Shown here piece after piece: positions 12,801-26,200 of a DNA stretch of 64,000 nt. Below the pieces are notes generated by a model. That model saw only the letters and a program-made list of their open reading frames with translations. It made no database searches and was not told the origin of the DNA. How positions within the stretch are numbered: position 1 is the stretch's first letter; the number at the start of each line of letters is the position of its first letter. A program made the position numbers and the translations under genes. This DNA is from Acorus gramineus. Its lineage: Eukaryota > Streptophyta > Magnoliopsida > Acorales > Acoraceae. Location of the stretch: positions 11,528,034 through 11,592,033 of the forward strand of contig CM060853.1 in assembly GCA_030737835.1 (NCBI GenBank), written 5' to 3'.

Positions 12801-15100
12801 ATGCTGTTCTAAATACAATCATCATTTTTTTTATTGGTAAATAATTTTTTTTTTATTGGATATGACTGTTTTTCAATCATCATTGTGCGATGGATATTAC
12901 TGTTTTTCAAGCATGTCAGGGCACATTCCATAGATTTCCCCAAAATCATCAAACTGAAATGCTGTTGAAAAAAAGAGAACTCAATAAAAACAATAATACA
13001 TATTATTTATAGAAAAAATTCATTTTGAAATTCTAATCACTTTCTGTATCAACTTCCACAGTTAAATTCCTCAAAATCCTTCACACTCAGAACCACGACA
13101 AGAAGTATATGAAACACGGGTGTCAGTATGCTCGATGCAATCATATGGACCAAATGTACAATATAACAAAATCAGTCAAACATTAGTAGAACATAAACAA
13201 GAAAGACGTAGCTATGAATGATTCACGGCATCATTGTTGGTGAAACAACAGTACGAATCAATCATTGGGACCAAAATTTAGCAAAAACAAAATACATCAC
13301 ATTGATGGGGAAAAAAAAACAATCAACATCATGTCATGTTCATCTATTCCATTTGTAATGTAGAACTGTTTGATTAGAATGGCTTGTATTTGGTACCAAA
13401 TCAAAGACATAACCCCAACTCATGTCACATATTTCATAAAAATTTACATCACTTTCTGCATATCATAATCGTCGAATCAGTAAGAATCAAAACTTCAGAA
13501 TCCTACAATAAATTTCTAGAATTTCTCAGTGACAGGCCATTCAGAACCAATTCATATCCACATAAGACAACTCAATTATTATTTAAATTAAAACCGATTA
13601 TCAAAACCTATTCATACGCAAAATCAATTAAAATAATCGACATTGAAACACCAAGCTGTTGACTTTAAGATAAATTGTTAAATCTTTAAAACATAAAAAT
13701 CATTTTTTTACATAACTAATTGTTCACACCTTTTAATAAAATCACTCTCATACATCGAAACCCCTACGAATGGTATCCATTAAAAATATATACATAAAAT
13801 AAAAACAACCGAAGATTCATTGTATATGAACTCATCGAATCACATTGTCTCGAGAGACCCAAAAGAGAGTTTTCATTGAAAACCAAACAATCGAAAGAGA
13901 GAGAGAGAGAGATGTGTACATGATCGATTGGGATTGTTGGGTCGTCCGAGGTCTCTCGATCGAACTAAATTGGTCTGCAATGGAGGTGGAGAATGAGAGG
14001 ACGGTGAGAGAAGAAGAAAAGGAAAATAAATTGACTTTTAGATTCTAGGGTTACAGTAAGATGAATGGTATAGATTTAATTTTAAAAAAAATCAATGGTT
14101 TGAATTGATTGGACGTTTTTCCAATGATTTTTCTTTTCTTTAACTTGAGAAACCCGATCCTTAACCTGAATCCAACCTAATTTAATAAATAAATAAATAA
14201 AAACATAATTTAATATTCACAATTTCTGTGTCTCTAGGTAATTCATCGATCAAATTTTTTTAAAAAAAATCTAAAACATATTCGATCAAAATTCTAAAAA
14301 AATTCAACATTAAATTAAACTAATATGGTATTAAAAATCATTAACATATAGAAAAGTGAGAAATAATTTGAAAATTCAAATATGATATTGCTTTAAGTGA
14401 TATCTACATTCAAAATACAACAAATATTTTATAAATCTTTAACATCTAAAAATAAATAAATAACAAATAAAGAAATATCTTACGTTGAAAATTTCTCACC
14501 AATATAAATTCTTCAAAATTCAACTTTAGATATTAGGAGATCCTAGGTTATTTATAGGTATGGTATAATACACGTGCAATCTCAATTATATTATCAAATC
14601 ATAACAAGTTCTGTTTTGATCTTAAATTTGACCAACGATTAAATTTTTTTTGAAATTCTTTAAAAAATTATAACTCCAATGAGGGTGATTAATAGTTGTT
14701 AGAAAGAGCATTTTGATATATACTTATGACTTTGAAATAACATTTTTCCACATACGACTATTTCATCATGAAAAAATGAGATCATACATTGAATATTTGA
14801 CCTGAAATTAATTATTTATAACTTAAAATAAATTTAAAATAACATAAAAAGTGTTTTTAAAATTAATAATCAAAGGAATATAAACTTAAACTCATTACTA
14901 TATTTTTAAATAAAATCTAGTATAAATTGGATAAGATTTGTTAATGGATTATATAAATAATAAAAAATACTCAATTTTTTATTTTTATTTTATAAAATTA
15001 TATTTTTCAGATAAAATCTAATTCGTTAGATAAAATCTAGCATATTAAAATATACATAAGATTTGTTGATGAATATAGTTGTATTTTATCTAATTTGAAA
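12801..15100. other. AT-rich spacer and probable TRM9 5' leader
   Basis: On the minus strand, 13900-14050 is CT-rich and leader-like and could be the transcribed 5' region of TRM9. From 14060 to 15100 the sequence is very AT-rich, and no coding region or recognisable repeat was found. Confidence 0.4.
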
Positions 15101-15109
15101 GGGTTAAAT

Positions 15110-15670
15110 AAAAAAAAATGTTTTCCTAAGTTGTGAAATAGCTTTTTGGTATACAATTGTCGACAATACTCCCAAACTATAGAAGTAAAAAATTGATTTA
15201 TATTTGATAAAATAATTTGATTTTTACATATAAAATTAATTTATAGATATTTAAAAGAAAATAAACTTAGCATAAATAATAGTTCAAATTCACTACAATA
15301 TTTGTTGAATATTACATTCTAGAATTTTAATAAATTGAGTGACAAATGACATTACAAAAAAAAATTGATAATGTATTATTTGTAATAGTAAAAATCTAAG
15401 AAGATGAAAAGAGGTTTGATGATTTTTGTTGTAATAGTAAAATATAGATACACATAATATTAATAAAAAAAGATTAAGGGCATGAGTGTCCAAAATAAAA
15501 AAATTTAAAATATTTTATAAGCTATAATCTCAAAAGAAACTATTTCCTAGCTTATAGATTATGATTTTTTAAAGCTATTTTTGGCTAAATAAGTTTAAAT
15601 AGACATGTAATAACTGCTTATTTTAAGTAAAAGTTAAGCTTGTAAGTTTTGACAAACATGCACTAAGTAA
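15110..15670. mobile_element. AT-rich MITE family B, copy 1
   Basis: The reverse complement of this block aligns well with 37760-38300, sharing long runs such as TTTTGGACACTCATG and TTACTATTACAAATAAT. Both copies end in stretches resembling ATAATCTATAAGCTA. The small open frame on the minus strand is conserved only because the DNA is repeated; it is AT-driven and hydrophobic, not a gene. No target duplication was identified. Confidence 0.55.
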
Positions 15671-15744
15671 CATGTATTCAGTTCAAAATTTTGGATATAA
15701 GTTTGGATGATTATTCTAATTCAGATATAAAGAATAATTTAGTT

Positions 15745-16018
15745 GTCTTTCGCGGGCAACGCTTTTATTTCGAGAACCTCTAGGACACCTTCATCGGTCT
15801 CACTAGCGAATGGGGAAGGCTCCTTGGCGGCACGAAGAGGGTGAACTTTTACTTCGCTAGCCATGCGGGACCTATTTTTCTTCTTTTGTTTTTGAGGCAG
15901 GGTTCCTTTGTTCTCATCCTTATTTTTCGTTCACTTCATTGTATCTCATTCAAACCCACAATTCTTCGATTAATACAATCAGGGTCGCTTCGATTTACAA
16001 GTTTCACAAAAAAAAAAG
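15745..16018 (+). mobile_element. Retroposed fragment with poly(A) tail
   Basis: A moderately GC-rich island in AT-rich spacer ends in a run of ten A residues at about 16009-16018, as a non-LTR retroposon or processed transcript would. It has short coding-like stretches (WGRLLGG, VNFYFASHAGP) with interruptions. The source gene or element was not recognised, and no target duplication was confirmed. Confidence 0.35.
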
Positions 16019-16251
16019 TTTAGATAATTATTTGAAACATATGTAACTCAAATATCTGAATATCTGTCTGTCTATAAATTGTATATGTAAGCTTACACGT
16101 AAAACATTATGTCTCTGTTTGGGTAGTATATAAGTTATTGTAACATAGATTTAATAAACAATTTTATATTTTCTTGTGTTTTTATATAGTCATTATCACT
16201 GGAGAAACATAATAATGAATTTTTTGTTATTTGATTGACCATGGATAAGTT

Positions 16252-16383
16252 TGTTAAATGTATATATATGTTAGGGTTAAGGGTAGATTAGTCATTTCCT
16301 CGTTTTCCTTTTTGTACTATAAATATTGGATACAAACCCTAATAATATTCTTGATTCATTCTCTTCAATTTCTGATTCTAACA
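16252..16383 (+). repeat. 5' LTR of the Copia element
   Basis: This 132-bp LTR begins TGTTAAATG and ends CTAACA, directly before the primer-binding site. A CTATAAATATT box inside it is a plausible promoter. The length is unusually short for a Copia LTR. Confidence 0.85.
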
Positions 16384-16395
16384 TGGTATCAGAGC
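16384..16395 (+). other. Primer-binding site for initiator methionine tRNA
   Basis: TGGTATCAGAGC directly follows the 5' LTR. This is the usual complement to the 3' end of plant initiator tRNA-Met in Copia elements. Confidence 0.92.
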
Positions 16396-16424
16396 TTGAA
16401 TCCAATTTTTTTCTTTGATTTTCT

Positions 16425-17095
16425 GTTGGCGATACTCTCCGTTCGCGAGATCGTCGACGCTCCGCTGTCCGTCGTCCTGTTCGTGTCACCCGCGCGCAGC
16501 CCCGCCGCTGCCCCGCACTTATCCGCTGCCCCTGCCGCAGCCCCGCACAGATCCGCTGCCCTTGCCGCAGTCCCGCAGCTGCCCCGCACAGATTTGATGC
16601 CCCTACAGCAGCCCCGCGCAGCCCCGCCGCTGCCCCTGTCATAACCTCGCGCATCACCGCTGCTGCGCTGCCTTGCCGCGCCGCCTCGCGCTGTCCTGCC
16701 ACCCTGCTGCGCCGTCCAGCGCCGCCCAGTCCCCCACGCGAGCATCGTCCGCGCCCTGCCGGCTCCTTGCACGCGCCCCTTCCGCGCCTTGCCCCGTCCG
16801 CGCCCTGACAGCGTCGTCTCCGTGTCGCGTGATCAGCGCAGATCCGGGCTGATCCACTCGGATTTCCGGGGATCCTGTCCCGGACAGCATCCCGGATCTC
16901 CCGGGAATTCGTCCCGAGTCCAGACGCGCCAACACGTCCCGGATTCCGCTTGCGCCTGGCCCAGCATCCGCTCCCCCCTGTCCGACCCGCTCCAACGCCC
17001 GACCCGACCCGGCTCCAACGCCAGCTGCCCGACCCGGCTCTAGCGCCCGAACCGGATCCGCGGCCCGACCCGTTTGTCGCTCCGTCATCGATCTT
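16425..17095 (+). other. GC-rich leader segment of the Copia element
   Basis: About 670 bp are strongly GC-rich and made of loosely repeated words such as GCCCCGCACAGATCCGCTGC, in sharp contrast with the AT-rich surroundings and with the pol region. It occupies the place where the amino-terminal part of gag is normally found, and no gag-like protein sequence is recognisable. Open frames on both strands here are Ala/Pro/Arg-rich and reflect composition only. Confidence 0.6.
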
Positions 17096-20000
17096 TCGGT
17101 ATTTTCTTTATCCGGCCGCTACGGGCTCATTCGGACTCCAAATATAGTCATATTGGTACTCATTTTGATCATCTTTTCGTGATCTACGCATCTGTGACTG
17201 TTTTGGATCTATCAGATACTGTTTATTTTGATCTATTGCTGTGCAAGTACTATGGATTGCAGATATTGTCACTCCTTTGGTCATGTGACCCTCGATTGCC
17301 GCAAGTTGGCTAGAAAACGTGCTCGAGATGCCGCTTTCTCTTTATCAATCCAGTCGTCTACTCAATCTTCTCTTTGTCAGGATCAGATATGTACATCAAT
17401 TGCACCTCGCGTTGCTTCTGCTCAGTCACAGTTTACCACAGCTCACCTTATTGCACATTTAAAGGGGCTACAAGATCAATATCAACAGCTTTATGTTATG
17501 TTACGATCATTGATTGGTATAGATTTTCTGGTTCTGTTCAGTCTGCTTCTACTCCCGTACCAGGTATACCGATTACCTCATGGGTTCTTGATTCTGGGGC
17601 TTCCCATCACATGACATCGGATGCATCGATTCTTGTTAATTGTACACCACCCTGTTCTCCTTCACTTATTCGCACTGCTGATGGTTCTCCTATGTCTGTC
17701 TCGAGCTCTGGCATTCTTTCTGATCATTCTCATCGATTTAATGTGCCAAATGTTTTGCATGTTCCTAAACTTTCCATGAGTTTGTTTTCTGTCAGTCAAC
17801 TTGCTGACCTTGGTTATACGATCACATTTGATTCATCATCTTGTTCTGTTCAGGATCGACTTACTGGGAGACGGATTGGGACTGGGCGACGACAATGTGG
17901 ACTCTATTACATGGATCAGCTTCATGTTCCTCTGCCTTCCGCTGCTTCTGTGCAGTTAGATACAAATTCCCCTTCCCCTTTCGATCTTTGGCATCGTCGT
18001 CTTGGTCATTTGTCTCAGCCTAGACTCCGATATCTTGTTAGCACCGGTGCATTAGGATCATTTTCTCGCACGGATCTTCAACCATGCGTGGGTTGTAAAT
18101 TGGGTAAGACAGTGGCTCTTCCTTTCCCTTCCAGTTCGCATATTTCAGATTCTCCCTTTGATTTAGTCCATTCTGATATTTGGGGTCCGTCTCCTATTTT
18201 TTCAAAAGGGGGAAATCGATATTATGTCATTTTTATCGACGACTATTCTCGTTTCACTTGGATTTACCTTCTCTCTAGTCGTTCAGATTTATTGCGTATT
18301 TATACTTCTTTTGCTACCATGGTTGAGACTCAATTTTCTCGTCGTATTAAGGTGTTACGCTCTGATTGTGGTGGTGAATATTGTTCTAAGGCTTTTAGTG
18401 AATATTTGACATCCCAAGGCACCCTTCCTCAGTTTTGCACTCCTTATGCTCATCAACAAAATGGTGTTGCTGAGCGTAAACACCGTCATACTCTTGAGAT
18501 GACTCGATCTTTACTTCTTTCTGCATCCGTCCCTGTTGAGTTTTGGGGTGAGGCAGTTCTCACAAGTGTGTATCTCATCAATCGCACTCCGTCATCTATT
18601 ACTGGTGGTATCTCACCATCTGAGCGGCTTCACAATCAGCCACCTGATTATTCTCGTCTTCGTGTTTTTGGTTGCACATGTTTTGTTCTTCTTCCTCCCA
18701 CTGAACGTACCAAGCTTTCTCCTCGTTCTGCTATGTGTGTTTTTCTTGGATACAGTATTCAACATAAGGGTTACAAGTGTTATGATCCTATTGCACGACG
18801 TCTTCGCATTTCTTGTCATGTCACATTTTGGGAGCATCATCCTTATTATGCTCTTCGCTCACCTCCGGCTCCACTTCCTCCGTCTACTGTTGATGACCTT
18901 ATTTTTCTGGATTTCTCGACTCCTGAGTCATCCCCATCGTCTATCCCACCGGCTTCTATTCCTTCATCTGTCCCATCTACGACCTTGCCATCCCCTATAT
19001 CTCCTTCTTCGGATGATTCATGTGAGCCGAGTCCCCCTGTTGTTGCTCCTGCGCCTGATGTTGTTCGACCAGTAGTCGACCATGCACCAGCAGTCGACCC
19101 CGCATCAGCAGTCGACCATACACCAGCAGTCGACCCCGCACCGGTAGTCGATCCCGCACCAGCTCCTCGCCGCAATCCACCTCGTGATCGTCGTCCCCCT
19201 CAGAGGCTAAGTCTAGTTGCTTCTAACTCATTCTCTCCCCATTTTCAGAGCTTTCTTGCAACCATTTCATCTCATTGGGAGCCCCAGTCATATCGTGAGG
19301 CGGTTAGTATTCCTGAATGGGAGAATGCTATGGCAGAGGAACTTAGCGCGTTACAACGCAATCATACTTGGGATCTTGTCCCTCTTCCTACGGGTAAGGT
19401 TCCCATTGGCTGTAAGTGGGTCTACAAGATCAAGACTCACTCTGATGGTCGATTGAGCGTCACAAGGCTCGGTTGGTTGCCCGTGGTTTCACTCAGCAGC
19501 ATGGTATTGATTATGATGAGACATTTGCTCCTGTAGCGAAGATGACGACTGTTCGCACTTTGATTTCTGTTGCTTCTGTTCGTCAGTGGCCCATTTATCA
19601 GCTTGATGTCAAGAACGCCTTTCTTCATGGTGATTTATCAGAAGAGGTTTATATGACTCCTCCTCCAGGCCTTCCTCATCCATCTGGTCAAGTATGTCAT
19701 CTTCGTCGCGCTCTCTATGGTCTCAAGCAGGCTCCTCGCGCTTGGTTTGCTCGATTCACTGATGCTATTTGTGCTGCTGGGTTTGTTTTGAGTTCTTCTG
19801 ATCCAGCTCTATTTGTTCACACATCCGGTTCCCATCGTACTATCTTGTTGATTTATGTCGATGACATGCTCATCACTGGCCATGATTCTTCTCATATACA
19901 ATCGGTCAAGCAACATCTTCAGCGTCAATTTGAGATGAAAGATCTTGGCAAACTTTGATATTTTCTAGGCTTGGAAGTTGCGTCTGCCCCGCGTGGTTAT

Positions 20001-20814
20001 CTTCTCTCCCAACGCAAGTATACTGCTGACTTGATCGACCGTGCTTGTCTAACTGATGATCGCATTTCTCCCACTCCTATTGAGCTTCATGTAAAACTCT
20101 GACCTGACGATGGAGAACCTCTTTCTGATGTTACTCGTTATAGACAGCTTGTTGGGAGCCTCGTATATCTCACTGTTACTCGTCCTGACATTGCCTATGC
20201 CGTGCATATTGTCAGTCAGTTCGTCGCTGCCCCTCGTACTGTTCATTATGCAGCAGTTCTTCGAATTATACGCTATCGACGTGGCACCATATCTTGTGCT
20301 CTGCTGTTACTGTCTTCTTCTACTCTTGAACTTCGCGCTTATACTGATGCTGATTGGGCAGGAGATGTCACAGATCAAAAATCCACGACTGGTATATGTG
20401 TATTTCTTGGTGACTCTCTTATATCTTGGAAGGCCAAGAAACAAGACATTGTTTCTCGTTCGAGTGCTGAGGCCGAATATCGTGCTATGGCATCTGCTAT
20501 TGCTGAGGTTGTTTGGCTTCGGCGCCTCCTCTCTGACATGGGTGTCATTCTATCTGCGTCTACTCCTTTATATTGTGACAATAAGAGCGTCATTCAGATT
20601 GCTAGCAATCCAGTTTTTCATGAACGTACGAAGCACATCGAGATCGATTGTCACTTCGTCCATCATCATTTTATTGCGGGCACTATATCACTCCCATATA
20701 TTTCCTCCTCTCTTCAGTTATCTGACTTTTTCACAAAGTCACATGCACTTCAACGACATGGTTTCTTGTTGAGCAAACTCTCAGTGTATGATCCACCATG
20801 AGTTTGAGAGGGGG

Positions 20815-20923
20815 TGTTAAATGTATATATATGTTAGGGTTAAGGGTAGATTAGTCATTTTCTCGTTTCCCTTTTTGTACTATAAATATTAGATACAAAC
20901 TCTAATAATATTCTTGATTCATT
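20815..20923 (+). repeat. 3' LTR of the Copia element
   Basis: It follows a purine-rich tract (GAGTTTGAGAGGGGG) and begins TGTTAAATG like the 5' copy. About 109 bp match the 5' LTR with four differences. Confidence 0.85.
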
Positions 20924-21149
20924 ATAAAATATAAAATTATAATTTAACATGTGGGCCCTAATTTATAAAAGATGATGACACATAATTTGATAAATGAGTC
21001 ATTATACATAGAATGAGTGAAATAACACTATTCTAGGGAATCTAAAATATCAATATCAGCTTATTCACACATATTCTAGTATAGTTATATCTATCTATTC
21101 CTTATTAACATACATGTTTTTTGCTTGTTCATGCTGGGAACGTGGTTCA

Positions 21150-21650
21150 TCCCCATGATGAGGTGGCATGGTGCTTGTACTTACGTGGTACATGTGCTAA
21201 AATTCAATATCTTTGAAACACATGGTTTATTCTTAAACCATGCATGAACTTAATTAATGTTTTCATCTATGTCTTGGTAGATGAAAATGCTACTCTCTGT
21301 GCTTCTCCATACATAGGAAAAGGTGTTTCATTAATATGTGGGGTATACTAAGTAGTATATCATCTCTGTATAAGGAAGAGAGATGGTAGTGAAAATTATG
21401 ATTTGACTGAGAGTATTCCTACATGTAATTCCACTACACATGTTAGTAAGGTGTTTCATCCAAGAGGGTTATTATCTTGAGAGGGTTTTCCTCTAGTGTG
21501 TTCTAGAGAGACATTGTAATCCCATTTTCTATAATGAAAGCGTTCGGAGTTTAGCCCATCATTTTTTCTCTTTCATTTTGAAAGGGCTTTCCACGTTATA
21601 TTGTGTATTCTCTTGTTTTTCTTTGTTGCACATTTTTCTCGGCAGGTCAC
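21150..21650 (+). mobile_element. Probable LTR remnant
   Basis: The end of this block (GAAAGGGCTTTCCACGTTATAT, shown here only as TTTCCACGTTATAT, then a T-rich run) resembles the R-U5 end of plant Copia LTRs. The region before it has the leader-like feel of such LTRs. No primer-binding site or partner LTR was found, so this is a weak call. Confidence 0.35.
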
Positions 21651-22389
21651 TCATATTACCCATTTATTCATCTATTCAAACAAAAACTACATGATTTAAC
21701 ATAGAAAATTACAAAAAAATAAAACTAAAAAAACACAATATTTTTTAGGAACATACATCATCGTATTCATATCCACTTTGAAAAATATTATATTTAGATA
21801 TGAATATAAATTTTCAAATATCAAACATTTTTATGTCAATATTTTTCCAAATAACTAAGAGGTTGTGTACTCATATATGCATCATTTTACTTTGCATATC
21901 TTGCTTTATATAGGGTGTGCAAATTGAAAGAGAGGAGATAGAGACATCAATATCTAATAATTCCAGACAAAGGGGTGACCGAACACATACCATACCAGAT
22001 CCGAAATGAACAGATTCTGTTATTAAGGAGATGCCTATTTTGCATCCCATCCCTTAAATATGTTTGCTCACCCCTATATTTGAATGAGAATTTAAAACCC
22101 ATCAAAAAAAAATTTCTTCTTTTGCACGCCCTTTAATTTGCATTTCCTCCATCTTCATTAAAACAATATCACAAAAACCACATTCATTTGCACCCCTTTC
22201 TATGTTTACATTTTAATTTCATATTTGTGGTGCACGCGAAACTGCCAAAGAAACTAAGAAAAAGAAATAGACGAACGGTTGACAAAGAAGTCGAGAAGGT
22301 GATCCGATAAGAAAAAGTTGTGTTTCACATATAAAGGTGCAAAAAAAAAAACTTCATAAATATAATTTATGTGCAAATAGAATCAGTGG

Positions 22390-22560
22390 TATAAAATTGG
22401 AGGGATACTTGGAGGGCTGGGATGACATTTATCATTTGTCCTCACTTTTTGTCTTAATTTTAATAAATGTGAATATGAACAAAGTTGATGGACTTTTTAT
22501 TCTTTAAAGATAAATTATTTTTAAAACTTTAACCCCTTACTAAACTAATCCGAGAGTGCA
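22390..22560. mobile_element. MITE family A, partial copy
   Basis: The block shares runs with the element at 5177-5475, including AAATGTGAATATGAA and TTGATGGA followed by TTTTTAT and TTTAAA. It lacks the left half. Confidence 0.5.
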
Positions 22561-23279
22561 AATAGAGAGCCAATCATCATTGGATATTTACCTCCCCATT
22601 TTATTAAAGAATAGGGCCCATAATAAGTCAAAACAGTCTCAAAATAAGTGTTTGGAAGGCTGGAATAAATGAGAATAAGTATGTTAGAATTAAATATTAT
22701 AAAATGGTATATGGATTTCAACTAACTCCTGCAATTAATTATTCCAAGTTATTCAACCCAAAAAAATATGTGAGTCTACTATCAAATGAGCTGTCATCAC
22801 TTCTTATAAATTATCTGTCAAATTAACTGTCATCATTTTTTCACATTTTATAAATTCTTATCCGCATCTTATTCATATTTTATCCTAACAACAAAAACTT
22901 TATTATTACATTTTTCAATAAAAATAATTCAAAATAAAAAAAATCATTTTATTTTTATTTATATCATAATATTTATAAATATCATAATAAATAATAATAA
23001 TTCTGTATCCCTGTAAGCAAACGCCCGCCCTGGTTTTAAAGTGCTCCCTAAGGAGTATTGTAACTACATTACACCCTTAAAACCAATAATTGAAACACCG
23101 TACGCGTCCATGCCAGCCAAAACTCGGTTGTCAAATATCTGCTCCTCCTCCTCCCCTCTTCGATTGGGTCTCTCTCGTTTTCTCTGCAAATCGATCTTAA
23201 ACCCTTCAAAAACCCATTTTGAATCAATGGAGGTCTGCTCTTGAATGAGCTCTTCTTGGGTTCCTCAAGTGGGTTCTCT

Positions 23280-26200
23280 ATGATGGGTTCTTGGTTTTCA
23301 AAAACGGCCTCTTTGGATGGGCCCTCTGATGCTGGCACGCCTGTGATCCTCAACGTTTATGATCTCACGCCGCTGAACGATTACATGTACTGGTTGGGTT
23401 TCGGGATCTTCCATTCGGGGATTGAAGGTTTGGTTTCAATTCTTTGAAAAAAATTTGATTTTTTTTTCCATTTTGGGATTGGTTATTGGTTTTTTTGTTT
23501 GTTGGGTTCTTTTGTTGGAAATAGGATTCTTTTGGTCTCTTGTTTTGGATTGATGGGTTGGTGTTGAAATGCGGATTGTTTGGAATTTTTTTTTTTTTTT
23601 TTTGTCTTAGGAGGTGGTTTTGATGTTGGGTTGGATTGATTGAGTTGAAATTCGGGTTCTTGGAAATGATATTTTCGGAATTTTTAGTGATTCTCAGTTG
23701 ATCTTCAGTTGTCATGGGCTTGTTATCAAATGAAATATCTAACCATGAAGTAATAGAATATGATTGAACTTTTTTTTTTTAAGGGTGCTTTCTTTTGTTT
23801 AGTTAGCATTTGGAAATATGTTTGAATGATTCTGTGTTTGCTGGAACCATATTAATCCAAAAATCCTAACTTTTGAAGGAAAAGAAAAGGATAACTTTTA
23901 GTTATAAAAAGTGAAAAAACTTTTCCGGAATCTAACAAATATGCTTTAATTTCAAAAGCAACTTTAAGTGAAAAACTCATTGTCAAACATGTTTCCAAAC
24001 ACTGCAACGATTCAGATTTATTGAAAAAGAGAATGTTTAACTCTACATGTTCTTGACATGTGTTGCTACTATGATTTCGTTGCAGGATCATCATGGTTGT
24101 GTGGTTGAACAATTCTAAACACATGCACTTGTAGTCATATTTGTGTTGTAGCATGTTTAAGAGAAATGGTGGGTTTTGATGTCTGCGCCTAATTTCATGT
24201 CACGCAAATGAAAGATACAAAAAGTTTCAGTTTGCTATCATAGTTTAGATAAGTATCTTGTGTGTGTTGCAGGATCATTATATTATATCAGATTATATGC
24301 CATTTGATTTCATGTAAAGTTTCATGCATATTTGAGTTTTTTTAAGTCTCAGGGCATTGTTTTTTTTTTTAAGTTTATGTGGGACCTTGCATATATTAAG
24401 TTTAAGTCTCAGGGCTAAGTAAATGGTGAAAGAAGTCAGATCTTTGCTATAGATGCATATAAAACATGCAATAAGTGCACGTGATTGTCATGTCAAGGCA
24501 TTGGTTTGGAGTTGCAGTTATAAATATATTTTACTCGGGGCGAATCACGGTAAGATGGGCAAATAAATCTCTAAATCCATATAGTGTAGAGTTTTGTGGA
24601 TAAGGTCTAGTGCACAAGAGACCCATAATGGTTACATAAGCTGATAAAGTTTAAGGAAGTCAAAGACCATTTGGTTGTAGGTGGAGGTCCATAATGTCTT
24701 TTTTTGTGGTATTAATTCGAAGATGATGTAGAGTTGGGAAATCTTTAAAGGTTCGAGGAAGTTTGGTTCATTGAATATGAGCTAAAGTGGAGATTGTTAG
24801 TATTATATTGAATTCGGTGATGAATCTGATGAAGTTATATTGAGTGAGCATTATATTGACATTATATCTCTTCAAGAGTAACTTAAAAACTTGTTATTCT
24901 GTTATGTTTTCTACTATGGTTGTTTGTCAAGTTGATTTCACATTGTAGAGAGAGAGAGAGAGAGTTTGATGTTTCAGAGTAGTATATTAGAGGGGGAAAC
25001 TTCATGGAAGTTGAATGTCTTGTAAGTATTGTATCTTGTGTTATGTTGAATTCTCTTATAGGCTCAGGTTAAACAATATAAAATTGTGCCCCTCGTGTGT
25101 TTGTGATTGCTTTTGTTCTTCATTTGATCTAGAGTATGTTGCATACTTCCATAAAATGCGTGACACATGATTTTTTACTATAAGAGAGAGCCCCATATTT
25201 TATTCCACTAGTTGGAATGCACTTTCTATATTTTTGGTAAGTTATTTCATGTTTTAGTGTAACATCATTTTAAATGTTCACTAGTGAGATATAAATAAAA
25301 AAAATTGGGGTCTTGACACGGTGATGTGATTTACCTGTTTGCTGGTGGGGATGCATGAACTTCTTAAAAGATTATAGTTCATTTCTTTGGATCTGACTCT
25401 CTAGGTTATATAAACTAAGGGAAATGGAAAACAATTCAAGATGGGGATGCAATTTGAGATATTTCCCATTAGAGTAACACCCACGACATATTCTGTGTAG
25501 TAAATAGGTAATCTGAAGATGGAAGCTGCCCTTCCCACAACATTTTATCCTTTGTAGGTTCCTAGTCATGGAAATTAGGTCTCCCTGAGGAAGATTTTTA
25601 GTTGTACTAAAACCAGAATAAAATATTGAAGATTTGTCTGTTGCTGACTTGCTAGCTAATTCTAATATTCAATGCTTTAGCCAAATTCTACATGTTTGAT
25701 AAGTTATTGTTTATTAAGGTTGTTGTTATTCTCATTGTTATTATTATTTGTTATTTTTATTCTTATTTGTTATTAAAGTTTTTCTTATTCTTGTTATTGT
25801 TAATGTTATTCCTATTATTTTTCTTCTTAATGTTATTGTTATTTTTATTCTTATGTTTTTAATATTTATTGTGTTCATACAGTCTATGGCCAAGAGTATG
25901 GATTTGGAGCTCATGATTTCCCAAGTAGTGGAGTTTTTGAGGTGGAACCGAAGACCTGTCCAGGTTTCATCTACAGAAGATCCATTTCATTGGGCCACAT
26001 TGACATGCCTCCCTCTGAATTTCATACATTCTTAGAAAACATGGCCTCAAAATATCACGGGGACACATATCACCTCCTTTCGAAGAACTGTAATCACTTC
26101 ACTGATGAAGTCTCCTTGAACTTGACTGGGAGACACATCCCCGGGTGGGTAAATCGGCTTGCTTGGCTAGGTATGGTATTCATCACATCATATGATCATA

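Larger units (their letters stand above)
16252..20923 (+). mobile_element. Ty1/Copia LTR retrotransposon, broken
   Basis: Order of parts: 5' LTR, methionine-tRNA primer-binding site, GC-rich leader (about 16425-17095), CCHC zinc knuckle (near 17250), aspartic protease (VLDSGASHH), integrase with its HH-CC zinc region and catalytic core, a Pro/Ser-rich linker, reverse transcriptase (YVDDML), RNase H (SRSSAEAEYRAMA), polypurine tract and 3' LTR. This order, with integrase before RT, is Copia. The pol region carries only a few breaks. The LTRs differ at about four sites over the 109 shared bases, all transitions, which suggests an insertion no more than a few million years old. No matching 5-bp target duplication was confirmed. 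Confidence 0.95.

Noticed and set aside
13845-14048. Plus-strand open frame of 67 codons
   Set aside because: The composition is GA-rich and the minus strand reads as a pyrimidine-rich leader for TRM9; no protein family fits.
16292-17088. Ala/Arg/Gly-rich open frames of up to 144 codons on the minus strand
   Set aside because: They come from the GC-rich leader of the Copia element; several overlapping frames are open together, which marks composition rather than coding.
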